DNA from: Panax quinquefolius
Taxonomy: Eukaryota; Streptophyta; Magnoliopsida; Apiales; Araliaceae
DNA length: 64,000 bases
Direction of reading: 5' to 3'
Assembly (NCBI GenBank): GCA_020205615.1
Contig: CM035173.1
Span: 53,703,300-53,767,299 of the forward strand
How positions within the stretch are numbered: the first letter of the stretch is position 1; each line of letters begins with the position of its first letter. A program made the translations under genes and the position numbers. Under the pieces are notes generated by a model. The model was given only the letters and a program-made list of their open reading frames with translations. It searched no databases and had not been told where the DNA came from. Positions 24,392 to 36,109 of the stretch are shown piece by piece.

Positions 24392-24612
24392 TCTTTTACA
24401 AGTTACTATTCATAGGTTACTATTCACCCAATTACTATTCACTAGTATTATTCACTCGGGTATTCGGGGCACTTTTCGTGTCGGAGTACTATTCACGAGT
24501 TACTATTCACTCGATTACTATTCACTCTAGTATCATTCACTCGGGTATTTGGGACACTTTTCGTGTCGGGGTACTATTCACGAAGTACTATTCACGGGGT
24601 ATTATTCACCCG
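24392..24612 (+). repeat. TACTATTCAC array in B-family LTR
   Basis: About a dozen copies of TACTATTCAC or a one-base variant lie within 220 bp, interspersed with two copies of a CACTTTTCGTGTCGG segment. Related but shorter arrays lie in A (808-875) and A2 (55900-56095). Confidence 0.75.
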
Positions 24613-24816
24613 AAAAATATATTTCTTTTCTGTCCAAATTATTTTTGGTACATGAATATTATTCTTGAATTTTACTCCACAAAGTAGTATCATGTTGATA
24701 ATTTGGATATTTTTAAACTCTGGATAAATTTAAAGTCTTTAATATTTATCCATGATTTTGTTTGATTAATGCTTATATCATTCTCATCATCCTCATGCTT
24801 ATATTGTGATGAAAGT

Positions 24817-25285
24817 CATCTTTAGCTTACGTGCAAAGATGGACTGTTGATTATTGGTTTTATAGTTGTATATCTTTGGCTTACGTGTATAGATGAATTT
24901 GTTGATTATTGGTTTTACGATTTGTATATCTTTGGCTTACGTGCAAAGATGGATCGTTGATTATTGGTTTTATAGTTGTATATCTTTGGCTTACGTGCAA
25001 AGATGGACAGGTGTATGACATGATCATAACCACTGGTGATAATAACGAATATCCTCGGCCCGTAGTGCATGGATAATTCGATGATGTGATTAAGCGTGAT
25101 CATGACCATTAGTTAACAAATTGAATGTCTTTGGCCGTAGTGCACTGACAGACAATTGATTGGTATGATCATGACCATTGGTTTTATAGTTAAATATCTT
25201 TGGCCCGTAGTGCAAAGGTAGACAACTAATTAGTATGATCATTGTTATTACATTTGAATATCTTTAGCCTTTGGGGTAAGGATAT
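24817..25285 (+). repeat. Hairpin array 2 (ATCTTTGG units) in B-family LTR
   Basis: Eight units of 50 to 70 bp have ATCTTTG...CAAAGAT arms. Variant units keep pairing: TGTC/GACA (about 25128), ATCC/GGAT (about 25051) and ATCTTT/AAGGAT (about 25260). Confidence 0.78.
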
Positions 25286-25927
25286 TGAGTAAACGTTCTA
25301 TTAAGCCTTTGTGGCAAGGAGAAACTGTTGATTTACATGATTATAAATATGAATTGTGGATTTAACTATAATCTTTGGTGGTTTAGGTGAAGACAGGTGA
25401 TGATAGTTCTTTTTGTCTTGGGTATAACAAAGAACTATTGATGAGTATTACAGGAATGAAATATTAACGATGGACTTTTACTCTAGAGGAGATAGTAGAC
25501 ATTATGTTCTACTTGACTCTTCTAATGGATTGCTTATTCCGCTGCAGTTAAACTTGATGTTTATTGTATTTTATCAGTTGTTATACTGTTGAAGGCTAAG
25601 GATAATTTATTCTGCATTATCTTAGTCATAATATTTCTTACTGGGCTAGTTGAGCTCACCCTTTCTTTCATTGTTCTCTTCAGGAAATGAGAATATAGCT
25701 GGGACGAGTCGGGGAATGGAGTGATGGTCCGATATGGTGGCTATAGCAGTCCTCACTACTTAGTGTGATAATAAGTGTAATGAGGAAATATTCATGTAAA
25801 CTCTCAGCTATGTTTTGTCGTATTTGGCACAACAGTTGTATAATTAAGTTTGTAGTTGATTTATGTACCATGTATCTAGCGACTCAAGATGGGTGATGTA
25901 TACCTGTTTTGGGGGCGTCACAAGCTT

Positions 25928-26203
25928 TACCTCCAGAATTAGAGCATGTGCACAATGTTTTTCATGTGTCGGTGTTGCAACCATATAAACCCGATTACAA
26001 GCATGTGATCGAGTATGAACCGTTACAGTTCAGTAAAGACTTGTCTTACAAAGAGATTCCTATCCAGATAGTCGATAGGAAAGAACAAGTGCTCAGGGAT
26101 AAAATGATACCTTCTGTGAAGGTGATATGGAGGAACCACAATGTCGAAGAGGCTACGTGGAACTCGAAGCTGATATGATGAAGAATTACCCTGGGTTATT
26201 TGT
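25928..26203 (+). pseudogene. Integrase C-terminal tail of element C
   Basis: It resumes after the solo LTR with LPPELEHVHNVFHVSVL, then a chromodomain-like tail: DLSYKEIPIQIVDRKEQVL, VKVIWRNHNVEEATW. The open frame ends early at LI (26178), where relatives continue RYPHLF. One missing base near 26160 explains this, because the following frame reads NYPGLF. Same role as the tail of element A. Confidence 0.88.
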
Positions 26204-26218
26204 TTAGTCTGTGTCATC

Positions 26219-26316
26219 GATTCTGGGGACAGAATCTTTGTAAGTAGGGGAGAATGTGACGATTTGATTGTTTGAATTGTGATTCTGAGGACAGAATCCT
26301 TGTAAAGAGGGAATGA
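26219..26316 (+). other. Duplicated stem-loop and polypurine tract, element C
   Basis: Two copies of the 3' signal lie in tandem. The first is GATTCTG, loop GGGA, CAGAATC (26219-26236) followed by GTAGGGGAGAATGT. The second is GATTCTG, loop AGGA, CAGAATC (26281-26298) followed by AAAGAGGGAATGA and the LTR start TGTAACATTC at 26317. Element E shows the same doubling. Confidence 0.75.
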
Positions 26317-29300
26317 TGTAACATTCTAGAATTTTAATTATAATATTACATATTTAATGAGTTATATAAATATTTAATGGATGTGTTTATCATTGAATAA
26401 ATATTTGTTTAATTGATTTTATTTTATTTAGTTAATTATTTGTTAAATAAATAATTAACGAGTTAAGGAAATTATTATTATGTTGATATTTTAATTTGAT
26501 GGTTAATTATTTGGTATTGAGTTATGTGATAAAATGATTTATTTAATTAATTGTTATTTGATTAATTAAATTAAATATGAAAGCTTGGTTAAATAAAGTG
26601 TGACAAATAACTATAGTATAAGGAGTTATTAAAATAAATCAAAGTAGTTTTAATCCAGTTTTACGCAAACAATGCTTAAGGATATAAACTCTTTATTTTA
26701 AATGGTTTGCCAAACAAGCCTTATGGCTTTTGGTATTTCTAATTTTGAATTTAAATAAAAATAAACAAATTAAATTAAAATAATAAATATAATATATTTA
26801 TATTATATATGTTAGTAACTGAATTTGCAATTAGTAGTATTATTAAGCGTTGTCAGTTTTATTTCTTACGCTTGAATACCAGTTGGTTTCTTATTACGCA
26901 TTCTATTTTCCAAGTTTGAGAGTACTGAGTTTTGTGGAAGTTGAGAGAATTTGAGAGAGAAGGGTTTCATAGTAACAATTCCAGTGAGTTTAACAAGGAT
27001 TGCAAGCAAATTCAAGGTATTTCTACACAACATTAGTATTATGTATATATATATGGTTTTACGGCAAAATTACATGTTCTGTGAATTTCATATTTTGAAT
27101 TGTTGTTATATAAATGAATTGTGGTGGTTATTCATGTTGGTGAAGTTTTAGTTTGTATATAAATAATAATTGCATGCTAATTTCGGTTTACAGTAGAAGA
27201 AAATTTTGACAGTGTATGTTTATATGTATTTTTTCATATGTTCATGAAAAGTATCAATTTTAGTGGCCAATTAGTATGTGAAATTATAAATTGAAGCTTG
27301 TATATGTTAGTTCAATGAGATACGAGCATAACGTAATTTGAATGGAGTGTTTTGGCCAAATAATGAATTCACAGTGATGATTTTTGGGATGAATATCAAA
27401 AATGGAGTTTTATATGAAAAACATGAAAATTGAGAAATTAAAATGGTTTTAGTTGTTGTTAAATTGTGCTAAGTGGTTGAATAGGTTAGCAATCATGTTT
27501 ATGATAGTTGTATATTTATTTTACGTGTTATTATCACTGTTTGGTGGGTGGAATTTGTGTTTGTTGGGCTAAAGTCACCATCGTTCATTAGCCTTCTCTG
27601 CGTCTGTCTCAACAAGTACAAGCAGCAATGCAAAGCTAAGGCAAAAAATGGCGCAATGCGTGCAGATCCCAAGCCTTTGTATGGCACAAACAATTGCCAT
27701 ACCCTAGTTTGAGATTCGGTTTTTCTTTGTTCTTTGATTTGATATAGTAACATGGCATGGTCTGAGATTGTGTTAGCATGTTAAATGTGTAATGTTAAGG
27801 TTAACATAATATGGTGAATTGTGGTTAGTAAGTTTAAAGTTGCAAAAATGTGTAGTAAATCGAGAATGCGTTATGTGATAACTTAGTATACACAATGAGC
27901 GTTAGATAAGTGTTGCGAAGTAAAACACTTGGAATTTCTTAAATGTAAATGGTAATGAAAGACTTGTGCTTAAATTATAAGTTTAGTTATAAATGAACAT
28001 GTTATGGTATGTTAACATATCTAATAGGTAATGTGGTTCTAAAATTATGTGTAGGTGATCGTGAGTTTAATTTTATAGCTTATACTCAAGGCAAGTTTCT
28101 AAACTCTATCTTTTACATTGAGAAAGTTTCCTAACTCTATACTTTCGTTGAGCTAGTACCATTATTACATTGTGTAGCTTTGTTCTTTGATTAAGCAAGC
28201 TTTCTAATTTAACTGTTGATTGAATAAGTCAATTGTCTCTAACATTCATTCGAGTAAACTTTAACTCTAATGTTGTTTGAAATTCTCATTTGGTTTATTC
28301 ATTCTAACTTGTTTATAGTTAAGCAAGTTTTTTAAGTTACATTCTTGAATAATGAACACAGTTTTGAACTCTCGTCTTTATTATTAAACTATTTTTAATC
28401 CTTGCATGAATTAATACCATGTTGGGCAAGTTTTAGTTTTCAGCTTGCTATCAGTTAGTGTACGTTCAGTAATTTCATTTTCTAATGTTATAAGATCCTA
28501 ATCTTAGCTTATTGATTGTTCAAAGCAAAGGTTTACCATTTTATTCATTTTGTTGAATACTTATGCTCTATAATTATTTAAAGCATGAGTTTTAAATGTG
28601 TAATCAGTTCATTTATGATTCTCAATTGTTCTATGTTATGTTGTTATCAAACATCTGTTGTGATTATCAAACATTATTGATTCAACTAGTCATCTAGTTG
28701 ATGTTCGTTAAACTTCAAATTACCTTTGAAATCTTATCCAAACCAAACTTTCTTTGGTGCGAACTTGTACTCTAAATACTAAGATGAATAACCCTATTAT
28801 TATTATTATTATTAGGGGATAACTTACGCGTAACGTTAAAATGTTTGTGTACAATATATTGTACGAAGGGCTGATCCCCCTAAGTACGAGGAGTCCTTAT
28901 AGTCTTATGACTGTTAAAGTTGGAGTTGAAAGATTACTCGCAACTGTGGACATAGTTCATGGTCTTATGACCCTCAGTTAGATATATTCCATATTTTGGA
29001 TTCCAATTTTCGATTATCATTGATAGAGTACTATTCAGTTTTGATGAGCCTATTCATGGGTAGTTATTATTATTATTCTCCCATTGATTCATTGTTATAC
29101 TCAGTGAGCAATTGTTTTGCTCACTCTTGCATATTTATAAACTAATTGCAGCTAAAGTTGAGAAGGCAGATGGGCCTTCAACTAGCAAAGGAAAGGGAAA
29201 AATGTACAGGTGATGCTGATCTGTACTTTTGATTACTGTTATGATCATAGACATTTAATAATGATGTAATGTAATAATTTAATTCCGCACTTAAATGATG

Positions 29301-29468
29301 TTTTTAAGGTTAGATATCCTGGGATTTTTTTTTGATTAAATGATGTAACCCTATTAAAGGGAGGATTTATGGTTTAAGTATTATTTTATTTGGGTAGATA
29401 GTATGAATGTATGAATAGTGAACACCAAATCTTGTGGGAATGAAGTACCTAGATTTTGGTGTGTCATA
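26317..29468 (+). repeat. 3' LTR of element C
   Basis: It starts TGTAACATTCTAG after the second purine tract. The end is taken at ...GGTGTGTCATA by alignment with the E LTR terminus (AACACCAAATCCTG...GGGTGTCACA), so the terminal CA has mutated. A donor-like TTCAAGGTATTT lies at 27011-27022. An ATT microsatellite lies at about 28796-28814. Small ORFs inside are not conserved. Confidence 0.85.
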
Positions 29469-29528
29469 ACGAATCTGCCCTCCTGCAATGTCAGTGATAG
29501 GTGTGCAAAAAATTTTGAGTGTCTACTA
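29469..29528. other. Unassigned 60 bp between C and a B LTR scrap
   Basis: It shows no match to any other sequence in this window. It may be pre-insertion DNA or filler at a deletion junction. Confidence 0.4.
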
Positions 29529-29795
29529 GTGTTAAACTGATAAAATATAATAAACATCAAGTTTAACGGCAGCGAAAAAAGCAATCCATTAGAAGAGTCA
29601 AGTAGAGCATGATATCTACTATCTTCTATGATTTAAAAATTTTATCATCAATTTTATCACTGAGACTCAGCTTAATAAATAATCCACATCATCGAATCAT
29701 TCCTGAACTACGGCTAAGGATATTCATTAGTATCTTGACCACGAATTATCCATGCACTACGGGCCAAGGATATTTGTGTAATCATCGAGGGTCAT
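29529..29795 (-). repeat. B-family LTR fragment, minus strand
   Basis: Collinear with 14462-14690 of the B 5' LTR (GTTAAACTGATAAAATA..., CAATCCATTAGAAGAGTC). It is cut on the right by the insertion of element A2 immediately after GGGTCAT. Confidence 0.85.
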
Positions 29796-32502
29796 TGTAA
29801 GACCCCAACTTTTTATAAATAAAATCAAATTTCCTCTATTTATTATTGTGAATAATAAGGTGTTAATTTGATATAATGCTTTGGTTATGGGTGAAATGTG
29901 CAAATTTTGCAAAATAAGCAAGTGGTTATAAAATATTCATTGTTGTCGGGGAATATTCGTTTGGAAATGGAATATTCTTATTATCGGGGAATATTCGTAT
30001 AACGGCGCAACCATTTGTTGTGACGCCCCCAAATTTGGACCTCCTCTTGGTCACTCGAATTCGGTTCATCACGTTCTCATGGTAAAACCATAATAACTAA
30101 AATAACGCATACACAACAAAAATCTACTTTAGAATAATATAAAAAGATTTATTATAATTATTTCCCCAAGTCTCGCAACCTACAGTGCTTAATAGATTAC
30201 ATAACAATATCGAATAAAGACTTATTACATAACCCTACTTAAGCTTAAACATAGTCTTAGTACAACATAATAGATTTTAAACATATAGGGACAAGCTAGT
30301 CGGTAGCCTTCCCCTTGCCCTTGTCTGTTCCAGAGACACTACCCTGTTCCTCCTTAACTGAAAGGTTTTAAATAAGCAAGGATGAGCACAAATTGCCCAG
30401 CAAGTAATATAAAACAAGGGTGTAGGATATAATATCACAAGGTTTGAAATATCGAAGTGTCATTTCTAGGATAGTTCAAAGTGTCAAAATAACATCATAA
30501 ATGAGGGATATGATAATTCAATATAAATCAACAGATATATTTGAATTCAACGACTAACAATGTATCCAACTGGGTAAGCAATTTATACTGAGCAGTCACT
30601 AAGGACTATTGAACTTCCACTAGAGTTACCAATATTAAACTGATAACCCAAAATATCAAGTACTATAGATGATCAGTCTACAATACTTCATGTTATATAT
30701 AACACCACAATAATATTTATTCATGTGTTGGGGTTTCCCACAACATACACTCACCTTACCAAAAGGGTTGTCCAACTCAGTTTTCAAGATTTCCACACCA
30801 ATCAATTGGTTTAGACAGCTTTTATAAACATGCACATAATCTAGCCGAATCAAATGGTATCAACTCCTTCACAGTATTTAAAGACAATACCAATTTCAAC
30901 ATGAATAATAGCTTTCACAAGAATTTAACATACTAGCTTATTTGAACAAGAAATTAATCTAACTTGTATTCAAAAGGGATAAGCTTACGGTATTTGTCGA
31001 ATAAAATAATGCAATGATATTGCACAACACTAATAGTAGGGTTCGGATACTTGCACAATCAAGAATGAAGTTCAAGGAAACTTGCTCAATAATAATTAGA
31101 GTAAGTTTAGGAAATTTGCCTTAAGCGTAGTTTACCAAATATCGCTTATCAATACACTTTTGAATCCTATCATAATGTGATACGCATATAGAATATTCAT
31201 TAGTTAAATGTGCTCATGCTTGATATGTAAGTTTAAATGCATACTTAAACATCTAACTTAGTTATATACTCTTCACATACTTCATTTCATACCTTACGTA
31301 CTTATAACACAAAATCAGTTTATAAGTCACCATGAAAATCAAATAACATAGTCTTCAATCGTTGCTTTATAGTTTGCAAATACTTTTTGGACTTATCACT
31401 TGAAAGTCTATAATCACATCATTAAACATTCACTCATATCATTAATAATACAAGTATGCAACTCCTACAAATTAATAGCAGAAAATTAATCCTACTGCAG
31501 ACTGGCGCAGCCACGCCTAGTTTGTACTAAGGAGACACGCGGCCGCACGGCTCTTAGTTCAAACCAGAGCTGGCTGCTCCTCCAGAAGGTCAGTGCATAC
31601 ATGGCTGATATGTTCATAAATAATCATGCAATACACACATGTTAGTAGGTGGATAACCAAGTTTGACTCCATATCATAACATTATCATAGGTCACCACCT
31701 ATTCTCATTTACTCAAGACTTTAAAGGCTAAATGCATAATTTTCTTATGTTTAATTGTTTGAACAAAACTATATGATCCACAGGTTAACAACCCATGTTT
31801 GCATTAGATTAGTCATGTATTACAAATTATGACGTTCTAGTCCATCCATGTTTGTTCTAAGCCACATTTAACTAGTTTTACTATGCATAAGGCTCACTAG
31901 GCATTCTTATTAATCATATCTACATGTATAACATATCTAATCATGATATCTCATATGCACATATTAAACTACATAAGCATGCTCACAATCTTAACTCAAT
32001 GTACATAGTTTATCAAGTTTATATTTGAAATATGCTTCGTTTATGATTTCCTTGAATTACGATACCTAAGCATGGTATATATACATGAGTGCATCCAAGG
32101 GTATCATCTAACATGCTTATAATCATCTGTTTCTAACTTTCAAAGTAGCACATCAACATTCACATTCAAAGTTCATATTTTCATTTAGTAAAACTTACTA
32201 ATAAGCCTAACATGCTCATGCTTCAATATAAAATTCATATACTTAAGTTAGTATGTCTGACATGCATTTCAAAACCATACTAACATGCTCGCAAGATCAG
32301 AATATGTATTATTAAAGTTTACCATTTCTAGCTTTTCCAAAACTTGAAGTTTTCTTGAAAACTTAGCTCAAATCAAGCTAAAACAACATAACATATTCAA
32401 AACAATATCTAACCACATGATAGGGTCATTTATAGGCTTAACCTAACTATCATAGCATGCTCAAAACAAATCAGAAACCTCAAATCATTATCTAAGAACA
32501 GC

Positions 32503-32597
32503 ACCACGCGCGGCCGCGCGGTATTAGCCTATAGAAGTGGCGCGGCCACGCCACTTCGAACAGATTGGAAAAAAAATGGCTCTGCAGAAGCAGAGCC
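32503..32597 (-). repeat. GC-rich hairpin cluster in D LTR
   Basis: Three strong palindromes lie in 95 bp: the 14-bp palindrome CGCGCGGCCGCGCG (32507-32520); 9-bp arms GAAGTGGCG and CGCCACTTC (32534-32557); 8-bp arms GGCTCTGC and GCAGAGCC around AGAA (32578-32597). The 5' LTR copy (53070-53160) keeps the last two with small changes. Confidence 0.75.
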
Positions 32598-32897
32598 TTA
32601 ACACAAGAGATGCTACACCTGCAACCAGACCAGCTACTATGTTCCAAAGCATGTGTACCAACTTAGACAACACAATAGCATGCTATTCTACATCAATTTA
32701 CAATTTACAGAGAATTCAACAAATTCAAGAATTTGACAAAACTCAAGCTCAAGAATATCAAAGTAGAATTATACCTCTTGAAGCTTAATGGAATTCTTCA
32801 ACACAATGATTACACTCCCTCAATTTCTCAGCAGCTCACACTCCCTATTGCACCTCTCAAACAATTCAAGCAACACAAAGGATGAAGGGAAGTGTGC

Positions 32898-32905
32898 ATT
32901 TTATA
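32898..32905 (-). promoter_or_regulatory. TATA box of D 3' LTR
   Basis: Minus-strand TATAAAAT, conserved in the 5' LTR at 53453-53460, about 130 nt before the donor-like GAGGTATAA. Confidence 0.6.
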
Positions 32906-34092
32906 GGAAACTCATTAACCATGCCAAGCCATTGCCCAAGAATTTAAACTCATGGATTGTAGGATTGCATGAAGGTTATGGACGAGTTGTTAGATTGGTT
33001 GGTAATTTGCATCATGAGCACCACTCCCCTCCCATGATTACTTGCTAGAAGCTTGAAAGAAGAAATAGGCTAGCCTTTTGCCATTACACATGAATGAGAA
33101 ATGAGAGGTAATTGGGACAAACATTTTGGGACTAACTCAACCATCATGTATACTTATACAAATTCTCACTCTTTCTATTTTCTTATATACATATCAACTA
33201 TATACTATAACTTAATGTCACAATATGTTTTAACATTTCAAGGTAGTAGATGAAATATGGAAATGTAATATACATATAATCCATGTACATTTTATCACAC
33301 TTGATACATTTATTAAAATACTAGTTTACAAAGATGCTCATGGTATATTATTTTAATACCTACCCACATACATATTGTCACATAGATAATGTATTTATAA
33401 CATATAGTTCCAATATATTTAATCATAATGCCCATACAATATAGTTTTATAAGACTTAATATATATAGCCACATAAATGTCACACTTTCGCACTATATAG
33501 TATGGTTGTATATGCTCATATGCACATAATCATTAATATAATATTATTATATTACTAACTTACTTATTTATGTTAAGTAAATAAATTATGCACTTCCTTA
33601 CTTAATTAACACCAATATTAATTAATCCAACCATTAATTAATATATTTATGGGTTTTCATAATCATTATTCATCTTTATAATATATTGCAAATAATAGTA
33701 ATCACACATGATTAGACAATTACTAAAAATTCAATATTCTACCACAACCATCATCAATTAATTAATATAATCATTAATTAATCCTCATTATTAAATAATT
33801 AATATACCATACATCAATTATCAACTAATAGTATACTACAATCAATTAATATTACTTAATTGCTCATCTTATAATTTCTTCGCTGATTAACATTACTATT
33901 AGTATTTCCCATCATTATGCCACACAAGGCTTTCAACGAGTTTACCACAAACTCCACGTATTCTCAATTATTCATTTATTTAATATAATTGATTTATCTC
34001 ATTTCTTAACACGAAACTGTTCATATTTAAATAAATACTTATTTCCATTAACATATTTATATAATAATACGCGAAAATTCTAGGGTATTACA

Positions 34093-34127
34093 TCCTCCCC
34101 CCCTTATAAAAATTCTGTCCCGAAATT
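34093..34127 (-). other. Polypurine tract and stem-loop, element D
   Basis: The minus strand has AAGGGGGGGAGGA next to the LTR start TGTAATACCC. It is preceded by AATTTCG, GGA, CAGAATT, which pairs imperfectly (one G-U, one mismatch) at the place of the A/B/C stem-loop. Confidence 0.75.
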
Positions 34128-34136
34128 GCTACAAGG

Positions 34137-34670
34137 TTACACAAACAGATGGGGATAATCCCTCATCATTCTATCTTCTAACTCCCACGTTGCCTCCTCG
34201 ACATCGTGGTTACGCCAAAGCACTTTTACAGAAGAAATGACTTTGTTTCTTAAAGTTTGTTCTTTCCTATCTAGAATTTGGACAAGAATTTCTTCATATG
34301 CTAAGTTCTTCTCCACTTGAATGGTTTCATACGAAATCACGTGCTTGTAGTCAAGCTTGTACAGACGCAACACGGATATGTGAAACACATTATGGATCTG
34401 CTCCAACTCAGGTGGTAGTGAAACTTTGTATGCTACTTCGCCCACTCGTTATAATATCTCGAACGGTCCTATGAATCTTGGACTCAGTTTTCCTTTCTTG
34501 CCAAAATAGATCTTTCCCTTACATGGAGATACCTTCAAGAATACAAAACTGCCGACTTCAAAATCTCGGTCTTGCCGATACAAGTCTGCGTACTTCTTCT
34601 GGCGATCCTGAGCTACTAGTAGTCTGGCCCTTATTAGTGTTACCACATCCATGGTCCGAGTATTCGTCAT
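34137..34670 (-). pseudogene. Integrase C-terminus and chromodomain-like tail, element D
   Basis: Minus-strand reading from 34670: [47 protein letters not shown] (GPY/F-type module), then one in-frame TAA (34449-34451), then RVGEVAYKVSLPPELEQIHNVF, ISVLRLYKLDYKHVI, and the tail [34 protein letters not shown]. Apart from the single stop the module is complete. A frameshift at about 34670 separates it from the catalytic core. Confidence 0.92.
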
Positions 34671-35662
34671 TCTCTGACTTCATCCCAACATAATGGCATC
34701 CTACATTTTCTTCCGTAAAGAGCTTCATACGGTGGCATGCCGATACTCACATGGTAACTATTATTATACGCAAATTTGACTAAGGGTAAGTGGTCATCCC
34801 AATTTCCCTTGAAGTCCATCACGCAAGTCCTAAGCATGTCCTCTAGCGTTTGTATTGTTCGCTCACTATGTCCGTCTGTCTGAGGATGATAAGTAGTACT
34901 CAACCTCAACTGTGTTCCCATCCTCTCTTGCAAGCTTTTCCAGAATTTTGACGTGAAACACAGGTCTAGGTCAGAAACAATCGACATCGGCACTCCATGT
35001 CGTGAAACGATTTCCTTTACGTACAGACTAGCTAATTGATTTAAACTATAGTGGATCTTGATAGGTAAAAAATATGAAGTCTTCGTAAATCGATCCACGA
35101 TGACCCAAATGGCATCCAAACCTTTCTGTGTGACTAGAAGTCCTACCATGAAATCCATCGTAATATGCTCCCATTTCCACTCTGGTATTTCCAATAGTTG
35201 TAGTAAACCACTCGGTCGTTGATGCTCTTCTTTTACACGTTGACACGTAAGACATCTACTAACATACTCCGTAATTTCCCATTTCAGATTTGGCCACCAA
35301 AATTATTGCTTCAAGTCCCGGAACATCTTTGTGCCTCCCGGATGAATGGAATACGTCGTATTATGAGCCTCATACAAAATCTCCTCTCTTAACTCGGCCA
35401 CTGCTGGTACCCACACTTTCCCTTCGAATCTTAAGATACCATCCTTATCTATTCAAAATTTTTCTTCCTCTTTTTCAGTGATCCTTCTTCTGATTTTCTC
35501 ACATTCTCCATCTTTCTCCTGGGCTTCCTTTACTCTATCCAACAATGTCAGACAAGCTTTCATTATAAATAACTTCTCTTCAGACCTCTCGGGTCCCTTC
35601 ACTTCTATTTCTAATTTCTCCATATCTCTTATTAATTCCTCCTGAGTTGTAAGTTGAAACAA
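34667..35662 (-). pseudogene. Integrase head and core, element D
   Basis: It starts in the RNase H-integrase linker (TQEELIRDMEKLEIEVKG). After a stop at 35453 it encodes the zinc head (HNTTYSIHPGG, CLTCQ), with a second stop before FWWPNLK. The core, open from 35194, has all three catalytic acids: counting from its first methionine D14, D75 and E111, spaced 61 and 36 as in E and C. RDPRFT next to the second Asp is altered to LDLCFT. It ends with [16 protein letters not shown] at a frameshift. Confidence 0.92.
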
Positions 35663-36079
35663 TTTCTCCCTTCCTTTCCTGCTCAGAGCGTCGGCAACTA
35701 CGTTTGCCTTCCCCGGGTGATAAAGAATTTCACAGTCATAATCTTTGATTAATTCTAACTACCTCCTCTGACGCATATTCAACTCCTTCTGCATGAAGAT
35801 ATATTTCAGACTTTTGTGGTCTGTGTATATCTCACATTTCTCTCCGTACAAATAATGTCTCCATATCTTTAACGCAAAAACTACTGCCGCTAACTCTAAG
35901 TCATGAGTAGGGTATCGTTTTTCATAATCCTTCAATTGTCGTGACGCATACGCAATGACCTTGTCGTGTTGCATTAGCACACAGCCCAGTCCTCTATGTG
36001 ATGCATCACTATACACTACAAATCCTCTCGTGTCATCTGGTAATGATAATACAGGCGTCTCACTTAATCTCTTCTTCAA
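35663..36079 (-). pseudogene. RNase H of element D
   Basis: The frame contains [73 protein letters not shown], then a TAG where E has the tryptophan codon TGG, then [16 protein letters not shown] and [13 protein letters not shown]. All recognisable catalytic blocks (SDAS, ELA, TDHKSL) are present. It continues in frame from RT across two stops at about 36082-36109 (TGG to TGA, CAA to TAA relative to E). Confidence 0.93.
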
Positions 36080-36109
36080 CTCTTAAAAACTCTCTTCGCA
36101 TTTGTCGGT

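Larger units (their letters stand above)
22407..25922 (+). repeat. B-family solo LTR (3516 bp) inside C integrase
   Basis: TGTGAGACCC...GGGGGCGTCACA is flanked by AGCTT at 22402-22406 and 25923-25927. Joining the flanks restores the integrase reading across ALPPELEHVHNVF. It is the only uninterrupted B-family LTR in the window, so it serves as the reference: TATA box 23353, donor-like AAGGTAAGG 23495, hairpin array 23566-24300, TACTATTCAC array 24392-24612, ATCTTTGG hairpin array 24817-25285. Confidence 0.95.
20734..29468 (+). mobile_element. Element C: 3' half of a chromovirus, plus strand
   Basis: It begins within RNase H, because the 5' half lies beyond the B insertion. It continues through integrase, is interrupted by a B-family solo LTR (22407-25922), and finishes with the integrase tail, two polypurine tracts and a 3' LTR (26317-29468). 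Its LTR end (AACACCAAATC...GTGTCATA) and coding sequence are closest to element E. Confidence 0.9.
30019..34092 (-). repeat. 3' LTR of element D (4074 bp)
   Basis: TGTGACGCCCCC...AGGGTATTACA. The 5' LTR copy is shorter because of two deletions (matching about 30490-30820 and 31997-32440 here). Includes a GC-rich hairpin cluster at 32503-32597, a donor-like AGAGGTATAA at 32767-32776 (minus) and a TATA box at 32898-32905. Confidence 0.93.

Noticed and set aside
24225..24687. Overlapping ORFs of about 100 codons in the B solo LTR
   Set aside because: They are translations of the TACTATTCAC and hairpin arrays and are not kept in other B LTRs.
28796..28814. ATT microsatellite in C LTR
   Set aside because: Short simple repeat, common in AT-rich plant DNA; no further signal.
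32788..33048. 86-codon ORF in D 3' LTR, repeated at 53343-53603
   Set aside because: It is antisense to the element and lies across its TATA box. Conservation is explained by the two LTRs being copies.
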